A DNA stretch of 40,514 nucleotides from Verrucomicrobiota bacterium (GTDB taxonomy: Bacteria; Verrucomicrobiota; Verrucomicrobiia; Opitutales; UBA953), in contig JAURFU010000015.1 of NCBI GenBank assembly GCA_030834165.1, positions 1 through 40,514 on the forward strand, given 5' to 3'. Below, in pieces: positions 1-9,903 of this stretch (positions are counted from its first letter, which is position 1; each line of letters begins with the position of its first letter). Under the pieces are notes generated by a model. It was not told where the DNA came from. It made no database searches and saw only the letters and a program-made list of their open reading frames with translations. Both the position numbers and the translations under genes were made by a program.

Positions 1-161
1 AAGGACGCGAGATTCTGCAGTCCACCGTCGAGCTCGTGCAGGGCAACATCGGCAGGACGGTCGTCTACGGAGACACGGACTCCATCATGGTCGACACGAG
101 CACCGACCAGCTCGCCGACGTCATCGCCTTGGGCGATGCGTGCGAGCACGCGGTCGACTGA
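1..161 (+). CDS. Fragment of eukaryotic-type DNA polymerase alpha catalytic subunit (family B), partial at left edge
   Basis: The third forward frame is open from the window edge to TGA at 159-161 (52 residues). It reads GREILQSTVELVQ followed about ten residues later by VVYGDTDSIMVDT, then a D-x-x-A-D-x-I-x-x-G stretch. YGDTDS is motif C of family B polymerases and holds the catalytic aspartates. The flanks GREIL and SIM(I/V)(D/N)T, and the spacing of the downstream D/A-D/I/G residues, match my memory of yeast and human Pol alpha better than bacterial Pol II, archaeal PolB or Pol delta. The family normally continues for hundreds of residues, but here the frame stops just after motif C, 14 bp from the stop of bacterial leuC on the other strand. 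I infer a chimeric contig end, or less likely a transferred pseudogene. An exon end near 150 is also possible. Confidence 0.72.
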   Translation, partial: GREILQSTVELVQGNIGRTVVYGDTDSIMVDTSTDQLADVIALGDACEHAVD

Positions 162-175
162 CGCGGAAGCGGACA

Positions 176-1582
<1,407 letters not shown>

Positions 1583-1675
1583 CTGAGTAAAAGGTGAAGG
1601 GTCAACGTAGGACGGGATGGTGCCTGGTCAATCCCGCAGGCGAGCCGAGGACGGGCATATTTCACGATAAAAACG

Positions 1676-1702
1676 CGGCGGCGACCGCCCCCGGCGCCGC
1701 CG
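1676..1702. other. GC-rich inverted repeat in the leuC-purU divergent spacer
   Basis: An 8-bp perfect stem (CGGCGGCG at 1676-1683 with CGCCGCCG at 1695-1702) encloses an 11-base loop, 40 bp before the purU ATG. It has no T-tract on the plus strand, so it is not a standard terminator. It could be a 5' leader structure of purU or simply a product of high GC. The rest of the 159-bp spacer (1583-1741) shows no convincing promoter hexamer pair. Confidence 0.3.
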
Positions 1703-1741
1703 TGTCTTGACCCCCGCGCCCCTCCCCTTCCATCCTCCGGC

Positions 1742-2596
1742 ATGGCCCGCACCCTCACCCTCAGCTTCTCCTGCCCTGACACCAGCGGCATCGTGGCCGA
1801 GGTGTCCGCGTTCGTGGCCGGCCACCAAGGCTGGATCACCGAAGCCAGCCAGCATACCGAGGCCGAGCTCGGACGATTCTTCATGCGCGTGGAGATCCGG
1901 GCCGACTCCCTCGACTTCCCCGCCGAGGAGTTCGCCGCGCGCTTCGCCCCGGTGGCCAGGAAGTTCGCGATGGACTGGAAAGTCTCCGACTCCGCCCAGC
2001 CGCGCCGCGTCGTCCTGCTCTGCTCCAAGCAGGAACACTGCCTCTACGACCTCCTCGCCCGTCACGTCGCCCAGGACTTCCCGTTCGTCGTGCCCTGCGT
2101 CATCTCGAACCACGAGAACCATCGCAAGATCGTCGAAGCCCACCGCATCCCCTTCCACTACGTCCCCGTGACGCCGGAGAACAAGCACGCCGCCTACCGC
2201 CAGATGGAGCAGCTCTATCGCGAGGCCCAGGCCGACCTCATCGTGCTCGCCCGCTACATGCAGGTGCTCGACGAAGCGATGTGCCGCGATTTCGCGGGCA
2301 AGATCATCAACATCCATCATTCCTTCCTGCCTTCCTTCGCGGGCGCCAAGCCCTATCACCAAGCGCATCGCCGCGGCGTGAAGCTCATCGGCGCGACCTG
2401 CCACTTCGTCACGCCGGACCTGGACGAAGGCCCGATCGTCGAACAGGACGTGATCCGCATCGACCACTCGGACACGCCCGAAGACATGGCCCATCTGGGC
2501 AAGGACATCGAGAAGGTGGTGCTCGCCCGCGGGCTCCGCGCGGTCGTCGAGGATCGCGTCCTGCTCGCGGGCAATAAGACCGTTATCTTCCGTTAA
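1742..2596 (+). CDS. purU: Formyltetrahydrofolate deformylase
   Basis: PurU hydrolyses 10-formyl-THF to formate and THF, supplying formate for PurT and balancing one-carbon pools. The 284-residue product has an N-terminal ACT domain (about residues 1-80, beginning LTLSFSCPDTSGIVAEVSAF) and a C-terminal formyltransferase-fold domain. Visible family motifs are VVPCVISNHENH, IINIHHSFLPSFAGAKPYHQ and GATCHFVTPDLDEGPI, which contain the Asn-His-Asp active-site set of this fold. Length and architecture are typical. The ATG at 1742 places the ACT domain directly at the N-terminus. It is divergent from leuC and 72 bp upstream of an M60-like peptidase gene, with no obvious functional link between them. 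Confidence 0.96.
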   Translation: MARTLTLSFSCPDTSGIVAEVSAFVAGHQGWITEASQHTEAELGRFFMRVEIRADSLDFPAEEFAARFAPVARKFAMDWKVSDSAQPRRVVLLCSKQEHCLYDLLARHVAQDFPFVVPCVISNHENHRKIVEAHRIPFHYVPVTPENKHAAYRQMEQLYREAQADLIVLARYMQVLDEAMCRDFAGKIINIHHSFLPSFAGAKPYHQAHRRGVKLIGATCHFVTPDLDEGPIVEQDVIRIDHSDTPEDMAHLGKDIEKVVLARGLRAVVEDRVLLAGNKTVIFR

Positions 2597-2668
2597 AATC
2601 AGTTGCACGCGGCGGTTTTGACGTTGGCGAAACCAAGGCCGAAAGCCAAGGTGACGCCACCCCACCCC

Positions 2669-4099
2669 ATGCGACTGCTTTGCGCCCTCCTGCTCGCGGC
2701 TTCCGCCGCGTACGCCGTTTCCCCCGAAGAGATCACGCCGACCAAGAAGGCTCCCTTCGTCCAGCCCGCCGAGGCGGATCGCGCCGAGCTGCACAAGGCC
2801 ATCAAGGACTACATGGCCCTGGAACCGGGCACCTTCGCGGCCCACGCCGGCGCGCGCGACTTCCCGGGTGTCGTCGAAAGCAAGGAACGCGTCGCCCGCA
2901 CGGTCGCCTACGACTCCAACCTCGTCCACCGCTGGGACACGAAGAACGGCGGCGCCCCCAATCTCTACACGAGCCCCGACGTCTGGCAGGAGACCGGACT
3001 TTACGCCGCGCCCGGCGAAGTGGTCGCGGTGAAGGTCGCTTCGTTGCCCGAACACCGCACGATCAAGGTCATCGTCGGCTGCCACCGCGACGGCCTGCTG
3101 AAGCTGCCCAAGTGGAACCGCTTCCCGCTCATCGCGCGCACGTTCGAACTCAAGGTCGGCGAGAACAAGATCGCCAACGCCTTCGGCGGCCAGCTCTTCA
3201 TCCAGAGTTCGCACAAGGACTGGCGCAAGCCGATGAAGGCCTCGCCGGCCACGCCCCTGCAGTTCAGCAACGCCGTGGCGATGCCGACCTACGTCCTCGG
3301 CAAGGACTCTCCCGAATCCTGGGCCAAGGCCAAGCAGCTCCCCGCCCCTTGGGTCACGCTCTCGGGCCGTCAGGTCATCCTCCACGTCCAGGCCTCCGCC
3401 GTGAAAGACCTCGCCGATCCGAAGGCCCTCTTGGAATGGTGGGATAAGGCGATGGCGCTCGAGGACGACCTGATCGCCCTCCGCCGCCTGGCGCCCGAAC
3501 GCGTGGTCCCTGACCGCCAGATCTCCGCGGGCTTCATGCACTCCGGCTATCCGTTCATGTGCTGGATCGACCCCTCCCAGAAAGACAGCGTGGACCTCCC
3601 CAAACTCATGAAGGACGGCAATTGGGGCTTCTTCCATGAACTCGGCCATAATCACCAATGCTCCGCCTGGACGTTCACGGGCCAGACCGAGGTGACCTGC
3701 AACCTCTTCTCGCTTTACGTGATGGAGAAGCTCGTCGGCAAGCCGACCGGACGAGGCCATCCTTCGATGGAGAAGCTGGACGAACTCCTCGCGAAGCGCT
3801 TCGCCGCCGAACCGAACATGGGTCCGTTCGAACAGCTCGCGACCTTCGTCTTGCTCATCCGCGCCCATGGCTGGGCCCCGCTGCGCGAGACGCTCCGCTC
3901 TTACGCGACCGAAGCCGCCCCCAAGGGCTCCACGAAGGAACAGCTGCAGGATCTCTTCGTGCTGCGTTACGGCAAGGCCGCCAAGGCCGACGTCAGCGAC
4001 TATTTCACGAAGATGGGCTACCACGTGACCCCCGCCACCCAGGCAGCCCTCAAGGGCCTCCCGGCCTTCAAGCCGAACCTGCCGACGGCGGCGAAATAA
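2669..4099 (+). CDS. Secreted M60-family (enhancin-like) zinc metallopeptidase
   Basis: The start is taken at ATG 2669 because it opens a clean signal peptide (MRLLCALLLAASAAYA); an upstream in-frame TTG at 2603 would add 22 implausible residues. The mature protein (about 460 aa) contains HELGHNHQ at residues 323-330 and a glutamate 13 residues after the second histidine (TEVTCN, about residue 341), matching the HExxH-(8-28)-E zinc site of the M60 family. That family cleaves glycoproteins and mucin-like substrates outside the cell. An upstream beta-sandwich region (about 90-200) is consistent with M60 proteins. It lies alone between purU and pta on the same strand. Natural substrate is not predictable; host or algal glycoprotein degradation is an inference. 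Confidence 0.85.
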   Translation: MRLLCALLLAASAAYAVSPEEITPTKKAPFVQPAEADRAELHKAIKDYMALEPGTFAAHAGARDFPGVVESKERVARTVAYDSNLVHRWDTKNGGAPNLYTSPDVWQETGLYAAPGEVVAVKVASLPEHRTIKVIVGCHRDGLLKLPKWNRFPLIARTFELKVGENKIANAFGGQLFIQSSHKDWRKPMKASPATPLQFSNAVAMPTYVLGKDSPESWAKAKQLPAPWVTLSGRQVILHVQASAVKDLADPKALLEWWDKAMALEDDLIALRRLAPERVVPDRQISAGFMHSGYPFMCWIDPSQKDSVDLPKLMKDGNWGFFHELGHNHQCSAWTFTGQTEVTCNLFSLYVMEKLVGKPTGRGHPSMEKLDELLAKRFAAEPNMGPFEQLATFVLLIRAHGWAPLRETLRSYATEAAPKGSTKEQLQDLFVLRYGKAAKADVSDYFTKMGYHVTPATQAALKGLPAFKPNLPTAAK

Positions 4100-4196
4100 T
4101 CTCCCGACGCAAGCCGCAAGGCGACGCCTTCTGCCTCGCCCTCAGGCCGTATTTCGGCTTAATCCCGCCTGACCCGCTCCGACGGGCCCATCGACC

Positions 4197-5252
4197 ATGT
4201 CCCTCATTTCCCGCCTTTCCGCCCGCCTGCAGAACCACCCCAAGCGCATCGTCTTCCCCGAAGGCACCGACGCCCGCGTGATCCAGGCCGCCCGCCAGTT
4301 CGTCGTGAAGAAGCTCGGCGTGCCGATCCTCATCGGCGACCGCCAACGCATCAAGGTCAACGCCGCCCGGCTCAACATCAGCCTGGAAGGCATCCGCGTC
4401 GTCGAACCCGAACGCAGCGACGAGCTCAAGGGCTTCGCCGAGAAGCTCGAATCGATCCAGCGCTACGGCAACACGAACCTCCAGGGCGACCCCGCCGAAC
4501 TCGCCCTCAACCCGAACTACTTCGCCTGCCTGATGGTCGCCACCGGCGGCGCCGACGCCCTCATCTCCGGCGCGACGACCCACGCCTCCTCCGGCCTCCG
4601 CGCCATCCTCCAGGTCATGCCCCGCCAGGCCGGCGTGGAGACCGTGTCGTCGATGCAGATCCTTGAATCCGAAGAAGGCAAGTTCGGCATCGAAGGCGTG
4701 CTCTTCCTCGCCGACTGCGGCGTCATCCCGGAACCGACCGCCGAACAGCTCGCCGACATCGCGGTGACCACCGCCGGACTCGCCGGCCACCTCACCAACA
4801 CGACCCCGAAGGTCGCGTTGCTCGCCTACTCGACGCACGCGGGCAACCCTCGCCTCGCCTCGGTGAAGAAAGTCCAGGTCGCCACCGACCTCGCCCGCCG
4901 CAAGGCCCGCGAGCTCGGCATCACCTGCGACATCGACGGCGAGATGCAGGCCGACGCCGCCATCAACCCCTTCGCGGCCCAGTCCAAGGAGGTCTCCGGC
5001 GCCGTCGCCGGCCGCGCGGGCGTGCTCGTCTTCCCGGACCTCAACTCGGGCAACATCGCCTCGAAGATGGCCCAGCACATCGCCGACATCCCCGCCTACG
5101 GCCAGATCCTCACGGGCCTCGACCGCCCCGCCGCCGAAATCTCCCGCGGCGCCAGCGCGCATGACATCTTCGGCACGGCGGTCATCGTCGCCGCCCAGGC
5201 GGTCGACAAATCCTACCTCTTCCCGAAGCTCAAGGACGGCCCCGCCGCCTGA
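4197..5252 (+). CDS. pta: Phosphate acetyltransferase (catalytic PTA_PTB domain only)
   Basis: This enzyme interconverts acetyl-CoA plus phosphate with acetyl phosphate plus CoA, the first step of acetate overflow or the last of acetate assimilation. The 351-residue product is the PTA_PTB domain alone: KRIVFPEGTDARVIQAA at the N-terminus, ATGGADALISGATTHASSGL in the middle, then EGVLFLADCGVIPEPTAEQL, VALLAYSTHAGN, CDIDGEMQADAA and FPDLNSGNI near the C-terminus. E. coli Pta is about 714 residues with extra N-terminal BioD-like and DRTGG domains. Those domains lie here in the next gene, whose ATG starts 2 bp after the pta stop, so the two are almost certainly co-transcribed. No acetate kinase gene is visible in the window. 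Confidence 0.94.
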   Translation: MSLISRLSARLQNHPKRIVFPEGTDARVIQAARQFVVKKLGVPILIGDRQRIKVNAARLNISLEGIRVVEPERSDELKGFAEKLESIQRYGNTNLQGDPAELALNPNYFACLMVATGGADALISGATTHASSGLRAILQVMPRQAGVETVSSMQILESEEGKFGIEGVLFLADCGVIPEPTAEQLADIAVTTAGLAGHLTNTTPKVALLAYSTHAGNPRLASVKKVQVATDLARRKARELGITCDIDGEMQADAAINPFAAQSKEVSGAVAGRAGVLVFPDLNSGNIASKMAQHIADIPAYGQILTGLDRPAAEISRGASAHDIFGTAVIVAAQAVDKSYLFPKLKDGPAA

Positions 5253-5254
5253 TC

Positions 5255-6400
5255 ATGCCCGCCCGCAAGCGCTTCGCCGAGAACATCCCCGGGCTGCTGC
5301 TGCGCCCGATGAACCTGGACACCCGCCGCGTCTTCGTGGCGGCGACGCGCATGAACGACGGCAAGACGACCACCTGCCTCGGCCTGACGGCCGCCTTGCA
5401 GGCGATGGGCCTGCACGTCGGCTACATCAAGCCGATCGCCCAACGCGTGGTGATGTCAGGCGAAGACCAGGTCGACGAGGACACGCTGCTCATCGACGGG
5501 CTCTTCGACCTCAACGTTCCGATCGCGGCGATGTCCCCCGTCGCCATCGGGCCTGATTTCACGAAGCAATACCTGGAGAACCCCGACGAGATCGGCCCGC
5601 AGCTGAAGGACCGCATCTGCCGCGCCTTCGACCGCACGGCCTACGGCAAGGACATCGTCGTCGTCGAGGGCTCCGGCCACGCCGGCGTCGGCTCGGTCTT
5701 CGGCGCCTCCAACGCCGACAACGCCGGCGTGCTCGGCTCCAAGGCCATCATCGTCGCGGCCGGCGGCATCGGGAAACCGATCGACGAGATCGCCCTGAAC
5801 AAAGCCCTCTTCGACAAGGCGGGCGTGGAAGTCGTCGGCGCCATCCTCAACAAGGTCATGCCTGACAAGCTGGATTTCATCCGTGACTTCGCCGGCCGCG
5901 GCCTGCGCAAGCTCGGGGTGCCCCTCCTCGGCGTCGTCCCGCTCCAGGAAACCCTCGTCTACCCCAACCTCGACCAGGTGGCCGATGAGACCAAGGCCCG
6001 CTGGATCCACCAGCCGGCCGGACTCCGTCGTGTCCGTCGCGTCGTGATCGGGGCGATGTCCGCTCGGCGCTCCGCCGAATACCTGCGCGTGCCCGGCACC
6101 TTGGTGATCGTGCCCGGCGACCGCGAGGACCTCCTCGAAGCCTTCATCGCCGGCGTCGGCGCCGAGACCCTTTCCGGGGTCCTCTTCTCGAACGGCCTGC
6201 TGCCTAACGACGACATCGTCCGCCGCCTCAAGGAGGCCGGCATCGCGATGGCCGCGGTCGAGGCGGAGTCCTTCGCGGTCACGGCGCGCATCAACAACAT
6301 GACGGTGAAGACGATGCGTCAGGACGCCGACAAGATCCCGATCATCCGCAAGATGATCTCGGACTCGGTCGACATCCAAGGCCTGCTGCGCTCGCTCTGA
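5255..6400 (+). CDS. BioD-like ATPase / DRTGG-domain protein, stand-alone homologue of the Pta N-terminal region
   Basis: The 381-residue product has a P-loop dethiobiotin-synthetase-like domain (about 25-220), with RVFVAATRMNDGKTTTCLGL as the P-loop segment and DIVVVEGSGHAGVGSVFG as a Walker-B-like strand. A DRTGG-like domain follows (about 240-350; VVIGAMSARRSAEYLRVPGT, LVIVPGDREDLLEAFIAG). This is the arrangement of the N-terminal half of long bacterial Pta, where it modulates catalysis in response to metabolites. It starts 2 bp after the catalytic pta gene, which supports a regulatory or chaperone-like role toward Pta. Its stop is separated by only 2 bp from the stop of the convergent amidohydrolase gene. 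Function is inferred from architecture and neighbourhood; an unrelated BioD-type ligase is less likely. Confidence 0.85.
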   Translation: MPARKRFAENIPGLLLRPMNLDTRRVFVAATRMNDGKTTTCLGLTAALQAMGLHVGYIKPIAQRVVMSGEDQVDEDTLLIDGLFDLNVPIAAMSPVAIGPDFTKQYLENPDEIGPQLKDRICRAFDRTAYGKDIVVVEGSGHAGVGSVFGASNADNAGVLGSKAIIVAAGGIGKPIDEIALNKALFDKAGVEVVGAILNKVMPDKLDFIRDFAGRGLRKLGVPLLGVVPLQETLVYPNLDQVADETKARWIHQPAGLRRVRRVVIGAMSARRSAEYLRVPGTLVIVPGDREDLLEAFIAGVGAETLSGVLFSNGLLPNDDIVRRLKEAGIAMAAVEAESFAVTARINNMTVKTMRQDADKIPIIRKMISDSVDIQGLLRSL

Positions 6401-6402
6401 GG

Positions 6403-7383
6403 TCAGACCGGCCGCAGGATTTCGCCCAGACGGGTGAAGTGGCCGTCGTCGAAACCCATCGCGCGCTTCAGATAGGCGTCGCGCTCGATGAGGTTGGGGA
6501 TGCGCCCCGCTTCGCTGGCCTGAGCCAACGTGATGAGCCCGCGAAGCCATGCCCAGCGAGCTCCGACGGGCACGGGAAAGTCGCTGCCATGGAGGAAACG
6601 TTCCGTCCGGCCCGACTCCTTGACCTGCTTCAGCACGCCGCTGCGGATGGGGCTGTTGAGGGCGCTGGTATCAGCGTAGAGCCGCGGGAACTCATCCATG
6701 AGCCGGATGAGTTCGCCGAAGTAATTCGGGTCGAAGAAGTGGCTGTTGCCCGAGGCGTGCGCGGCGATGACCTTCACGCCCAGTTCCAGCGGTCGGCGGA
6801 GGATGCGCGGATCCTGGTAGGCGCGATTGATCACCGGCACGGTCATCTCGCCGCCGGTATGGCAAAGGAACGGCAGCCCGGCGGAAGCCATGCGCTTCCA
6901 GAAGGCTTCATACTGAGGCAAGGAGCAGTCGACGTTCTGGCAGTTAGGCAGGAGCTTCAAAGCCCGGGCGCCGCTAGCGAGACAGCGCTCCAGCTCCTCG
7001 AGGGCGTCCTTTCGTCCGGGATGGATCGAGACGGCGGGAACGAACACCGGATGCGCGGCGCAGACCTTGAAGAGGTATTCGTTCGGGACGTAAAACGAAC
7101 CGAAGTCCAGCTTACGGCCGGTCTCGTCGTAGACCTCGTCCTGCGCGAGCAACAAGGCCGCATCCAAGGAAGACCCGGCCACCAGCCCGGCGAGATGACT
7201 GACGAAACTTTCGTCGAACTCCTTCGAGGTCGCCTTCGCCTCCAATCCGATGGTCCGGCGCATCACCTCGCCAAGGGCGCGATGCCACAGGCCATCGAGC
7301 CGCAGCCAACAGCCGCTGCCCCCTAGGCCGTTACCTACCAGATGGACGTGTCCGTCAAAACGGGTCGCGGGCATGGGGCTCAC
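6403..7383 (-). CDS. Amidohydrolase family 2-type metal-dependent hydrolase
   Basis: The 326-residue product starts with a metal-binding FDGHVHL motif and has the TIM-barrel amidohydrolase-2 signatures FLCHTGGEM (mid-protein histidine), VIAAHASGN and FLHGSDFPVP with the terminal metal-binding aspartate. Proteins of this family hydrolyse or decarboxylate small cyclic or carboxylated substrates in the cytoplasm; the substrate here cannot be told. The start codon overlaps the stop of the upstream DUF2339 gene by four bases (ATGA), so translation is probably coupled. Three methionine or start options lie within the first few codons; the first in frame gives the ATGA overlap and is preferred. No signal peptide is seen. 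Confidence 0.82.
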   Translation of the reverse strand: MSPMPATRFDGHVHLVGNGLGGSGCWLRLDGLWHRALGEVMRRTIGLEAKATSKEFDESFVSHLAGLVAGSSLDAALLLAQDEVYDETGRKLDFGSFYVPNEYLFKVCAAHPVFVPAVSIHPGRKDALEELERCLASGARALKLLPNCQNVDCSLPQYEAFWKRMASAGLPFLCHTGGEMTVPVINRAYQDPRILRRPLELGVKVIAAHASGNSHFFDPNYFGELIRLMDEFPRLYADTSALNSPIRSGVLKQVKESGRTERFLHGSDFPVPVGARWAWLRGLITLAQASEAGRIPNLIERDAYLKRAMGFDDGHFTRLGEILRPV

Positions 7384-9869
7384 GCGTCGCGCTTTTCGGC
7401 GGTGATCCGACCATAGAGCCAGGCGATGCCGAAGAAGGCGACCGCGACGGCGGCGCAGGCGGCGATACGTCCGAGCATATCGGTGATGTCATGCGTAAGC
7501 ACTCGGGCGGAAGCGATCAGCAGCCCCACGAGGCCGACCATGCGCAGCGAGCGGGTGGCCAGGAGATGCCCCAGCACGAAGGTCAGGACGGCGGCCAAGG
7601 CCCAGAAGAGCGAGACGCCGGCACCGGGCAGGCGTCCGAGCATCACGAAGGCGAAACCGAACACCAAACCCACGCCGAGCAGGGAGCGCTGGACGGTGCC
7701 TAAGGCGCCCTGCTCCTTGGTATGCGCCGCCAACATGTGCAAGAGACAGCCCAAGCCCAGCAGGACGAGTGGCGCCTGGGCAAGGCCGACATGCCTCAGG
7801 CCGGAGTTCTCCGCGACGACACCTTGGATGAAGAAGCCGGCGACGGCGCCCCAGACGATCAAGGCGAGGTCCGTGGCGGCGACATCGCTCCGGCGCAGCC
7901 AAGCGGTCACACCGGCGAGCAGCAAGCCGCCCGACGCCCAGATCAAGACCAGGCGCCAGCCGGACAGTCCGATCACTTCGGGAACCTTAGGGAGCAGGCT
8001 GACCCAGAGATGATGCGCGAAGGCGAACAGGACCATCGCCGAGGCGAAGCCCAGCGCGAGACGAAGGACCTTGAAGCCGACCCCCTCATGGCGACGCAGC
8101 CACCAGAGACCGAGGAGATTAAGCGCAGCCACCACGCCTGCCCAAGACGCCGCCCAGGCGAAGGATGAGGATCCGACGGCATTACCCCAGAAGACGACGA
8201 GGAAGGAGGTGACAAGATAGCCCGGCAGAGCCGCCCAGAGCACCGCAGGTCGGAAACGGATGACCGCCGCCAGCAGCAGCACGAGCCAAGGCCAGGCATT
8301 GTCGGCACGCGGGAAATCCGCCTGCACCGAGAGGACCGCCACGGCGAGGCCGAGGATGCCGAGCGCCCTACGCACCTGTTCCCAGCCGGAGACCCGCTCC
8401 CAATCTTCACGGAAGGCGAGCATGACCGCCAAGCCCGCCAGACCAGCCAGACTCAGCCAAGGCTCGCGGGACGGAGAATCGACGAAGGCCAGCACGGCGA
8501 CGCCGGCGAGAAGTTCCGCCCCCCAGCGGACCAACGCGGAGCCGGTCCGCGCCCCGACCACCTGGGTGGACAAGGCCGCAAGAACCCAGATCAGCCAGAC
8601 CAGATGGGGGTCGACCAACCAAGCGAGCCCGGCGCCCGCGAAAGAAACCGCGCCCAGGAGCAGGACCTCGCAGACGAGACGCATGCGCTCACGCTCCAGC
8701 AAGCCGGCGAGCGCCGCGATGGCCGCGATCAGCAAAGAGACGGTGGCGCGATCGGTTTCGCCGCCACGGGCGACGAACAAGGCGATGAGGGCCGGGGCGA
8801 AGAAGCCTGCCAGCTGGAAAGCCGAGCGCGCGTTCCGTCCCAGGAGCACGGCGTCGTCCTTGACCGATCGCTCGCCCAGCCAGAGAGCGAAGAAGGAACC
8901 CAGCGCCGCCAGCTGCAACGGCAGATAGGAAGCATCCTTGGTCGGCATCGCGTCGTAAAGGAACAGCAGGCAGGACTGCGAACCGACGAGGCCCAGCACG
9001 CCGGCCGCACCCCACGGACCACGCACCATCAGGATGACGCCGAGCAAGGCGATCAGGGCGGCCCCGACGGCGGTCGGCCAAGGAGCCGCGCCGCTGCCGA
9101 TCGAGAAGTAGACCGCGACGGCGGCGAAGGCCACGGCAAGCTGCCCGAAGAGCTTGCTGGCGCGCCAGACAGCGAGCGCGGCGACGCCGAGAGCGACCAC
9201 GAACTGGACGATCGCCGCTTCGGTCGGCCCCTCGAACAGACGCATCTTATCCAAACCATACGTGGCCCAGGCGGCGAATTGCCAGACGGCCAGACCAGCG
9301 GCGGCGACGACTTGTCCGTGGTCTTTACGCTTGGCCGAAAGACGGAGCCCACCCCAGAAGAGACCGGCGCCGACCAACGCGACTTCCAAGACGCGGACGA
9401 TCGGCGGGATAGTGGAGCGCAAGTTAAGCCAGATCCCCAGGAAGACGACCGCGGCCACGGCGAGGATGCCACCGGCACGCACGGCCCACCAGGCCCCGAG
9501 GGCATACTCCCCCTTGAGGTCGGAAGGCGGCAGGAGTCCTAGGTCGCGAAGGCGCTCGAACAGCGGGTCAGGCTGCGCGACGGTCGGGGTCGACGGAGTC
9601 GACGGCACTGGCGCGGATCTTGCCGGCAGCGGAGGCGGCAACACGGGGGCTGGCTCAAGTGCGGCGGCCACCGGTGCGACAGCCACGGCGGGTGTGGCGG
9701 CGGCCACCGGCTTGGGGGCATCGACAGGCGTGCGTTCGGCCAAGGCCTGCACGCGCTTCTCCAAAGCCTTCACTTCACCGATCAACATGAAGAAACGGAT
9801 CGGAATGAAGACGAGCAAACCAAGGAAGGCCAAGACCGCGACGACCCCGAAGAATTCCTCGAACTGCAT
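7380..9869 (-). CDS. DUF2339 polytopic membrane protein
   Basis: The 829-residue protein begins with one transmembrane helix (FFGVVAVLAFLGLLVFIPI), a short coiled segment (EVKALEKRVQALAERT) and a proline/alanine-rich linker (about 50-110). Some twenty hydrophobic segments then run to the C-terminus (last helix about 795-820), followed by a short polar tail. This layout, including the conserved LKGEYALGAWWAVRAGGIL region before the helices, matches the DUF2339 family of predicted inner-membrane proteins. No biochemical function is established to my knowledge. It is 82 bp downstream of nagA and shares an ATGA overlap with the amidohydrolase gene. Two stem-loops lie in the gap to nagA, so it may have its own transcript. 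The function remains unknown. Confidence 0.82.
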   Translation of the reverse strand: MQFEEFFGVVAVLAFLGLLVFIPIRFFMLIGEVKALEKRVQALAERTPVDAPKPVAAATPAVAVAPVAAALEPAPVLPPPLPARSAPVPSTPSTPTVAQPDPLFERLRDLGLLPPSDLKGEYALGAWWAVRAGGILAVAAVVFLGIWLNLRSTIPPIVRVLEVALVGAGLFWGGLRLSAKRKDHGQVVAAAGLAVWQFAAWATYGLDKMRLFEGPTEAAIVQFVVALGVAALAVWRASKLFGQLAVAFAAVAVYFSIGSGAAPWPTAVGAALIALLGVILMVRGPWGAAGVLGLVGSQSCLLFLYDAMPTKDASYLPLQLAALGSFFALWLGERSVKDDAVLLGRNARSAFQLAGFFAPALIALFVARGGETDRATVSLLIAAIAALAGLLERERMRLVCEVLLLGAVSFAGAGLAWLVDPHLVWLIWVLAALSTQVVGARTGSALVRWGAELLAGVAVLAFVDSPSREPWLSLAGLAGLAVMLAFREDWERVSGWEQVRRALGILGLAVAVLSVQADFPRADNAWPWLVLLLAAVIRFRPAVLWAALPGYLVTSFLVVFWGNAVGSSSFAWAASWAGVVAALNLLGLWWLRRHEGVGFKVLRLALGFASAMVLFAFAHHLWVSLLPKVPEVIGLSGWRLVLIWASGGLLLAGVTAWLRRSDVAATDLALIVWGAVAGFFIQGVVAENSGLRHVGLAQAPLVLLGLGCLLHMLAAHTKEQGALGTVQRSLLGVGLVFGFAFVMLGRLPGAGVSLFWALAAVLTFVLGHLLATRSLRMVGLVGLLIASARVLTHDITDMLGRIAACAAVAVAFFGIAWLYGRITAEKRDA

Positions 9870-9903
9870 GCGGGGAATCTGGACGATAATCAGAATATGG
9901 CGA

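Noticed and set aside
1-161. Reading the left-edge fragment as bacterial DNA polymerase II (PolB)
   Set aside because: Bacterial Pol II motif C is followed by different residues, and the GREIL and SIMVDT flanks fit Pol alpha better.
1628-4024. A 798-codon open frame on the minus strand opposite purU and the M60 gene
   Set aside because: Both plus-strand genes have clear family motifs; the antisense product is Gly/Val/Asp/Arg-rich and shows none.
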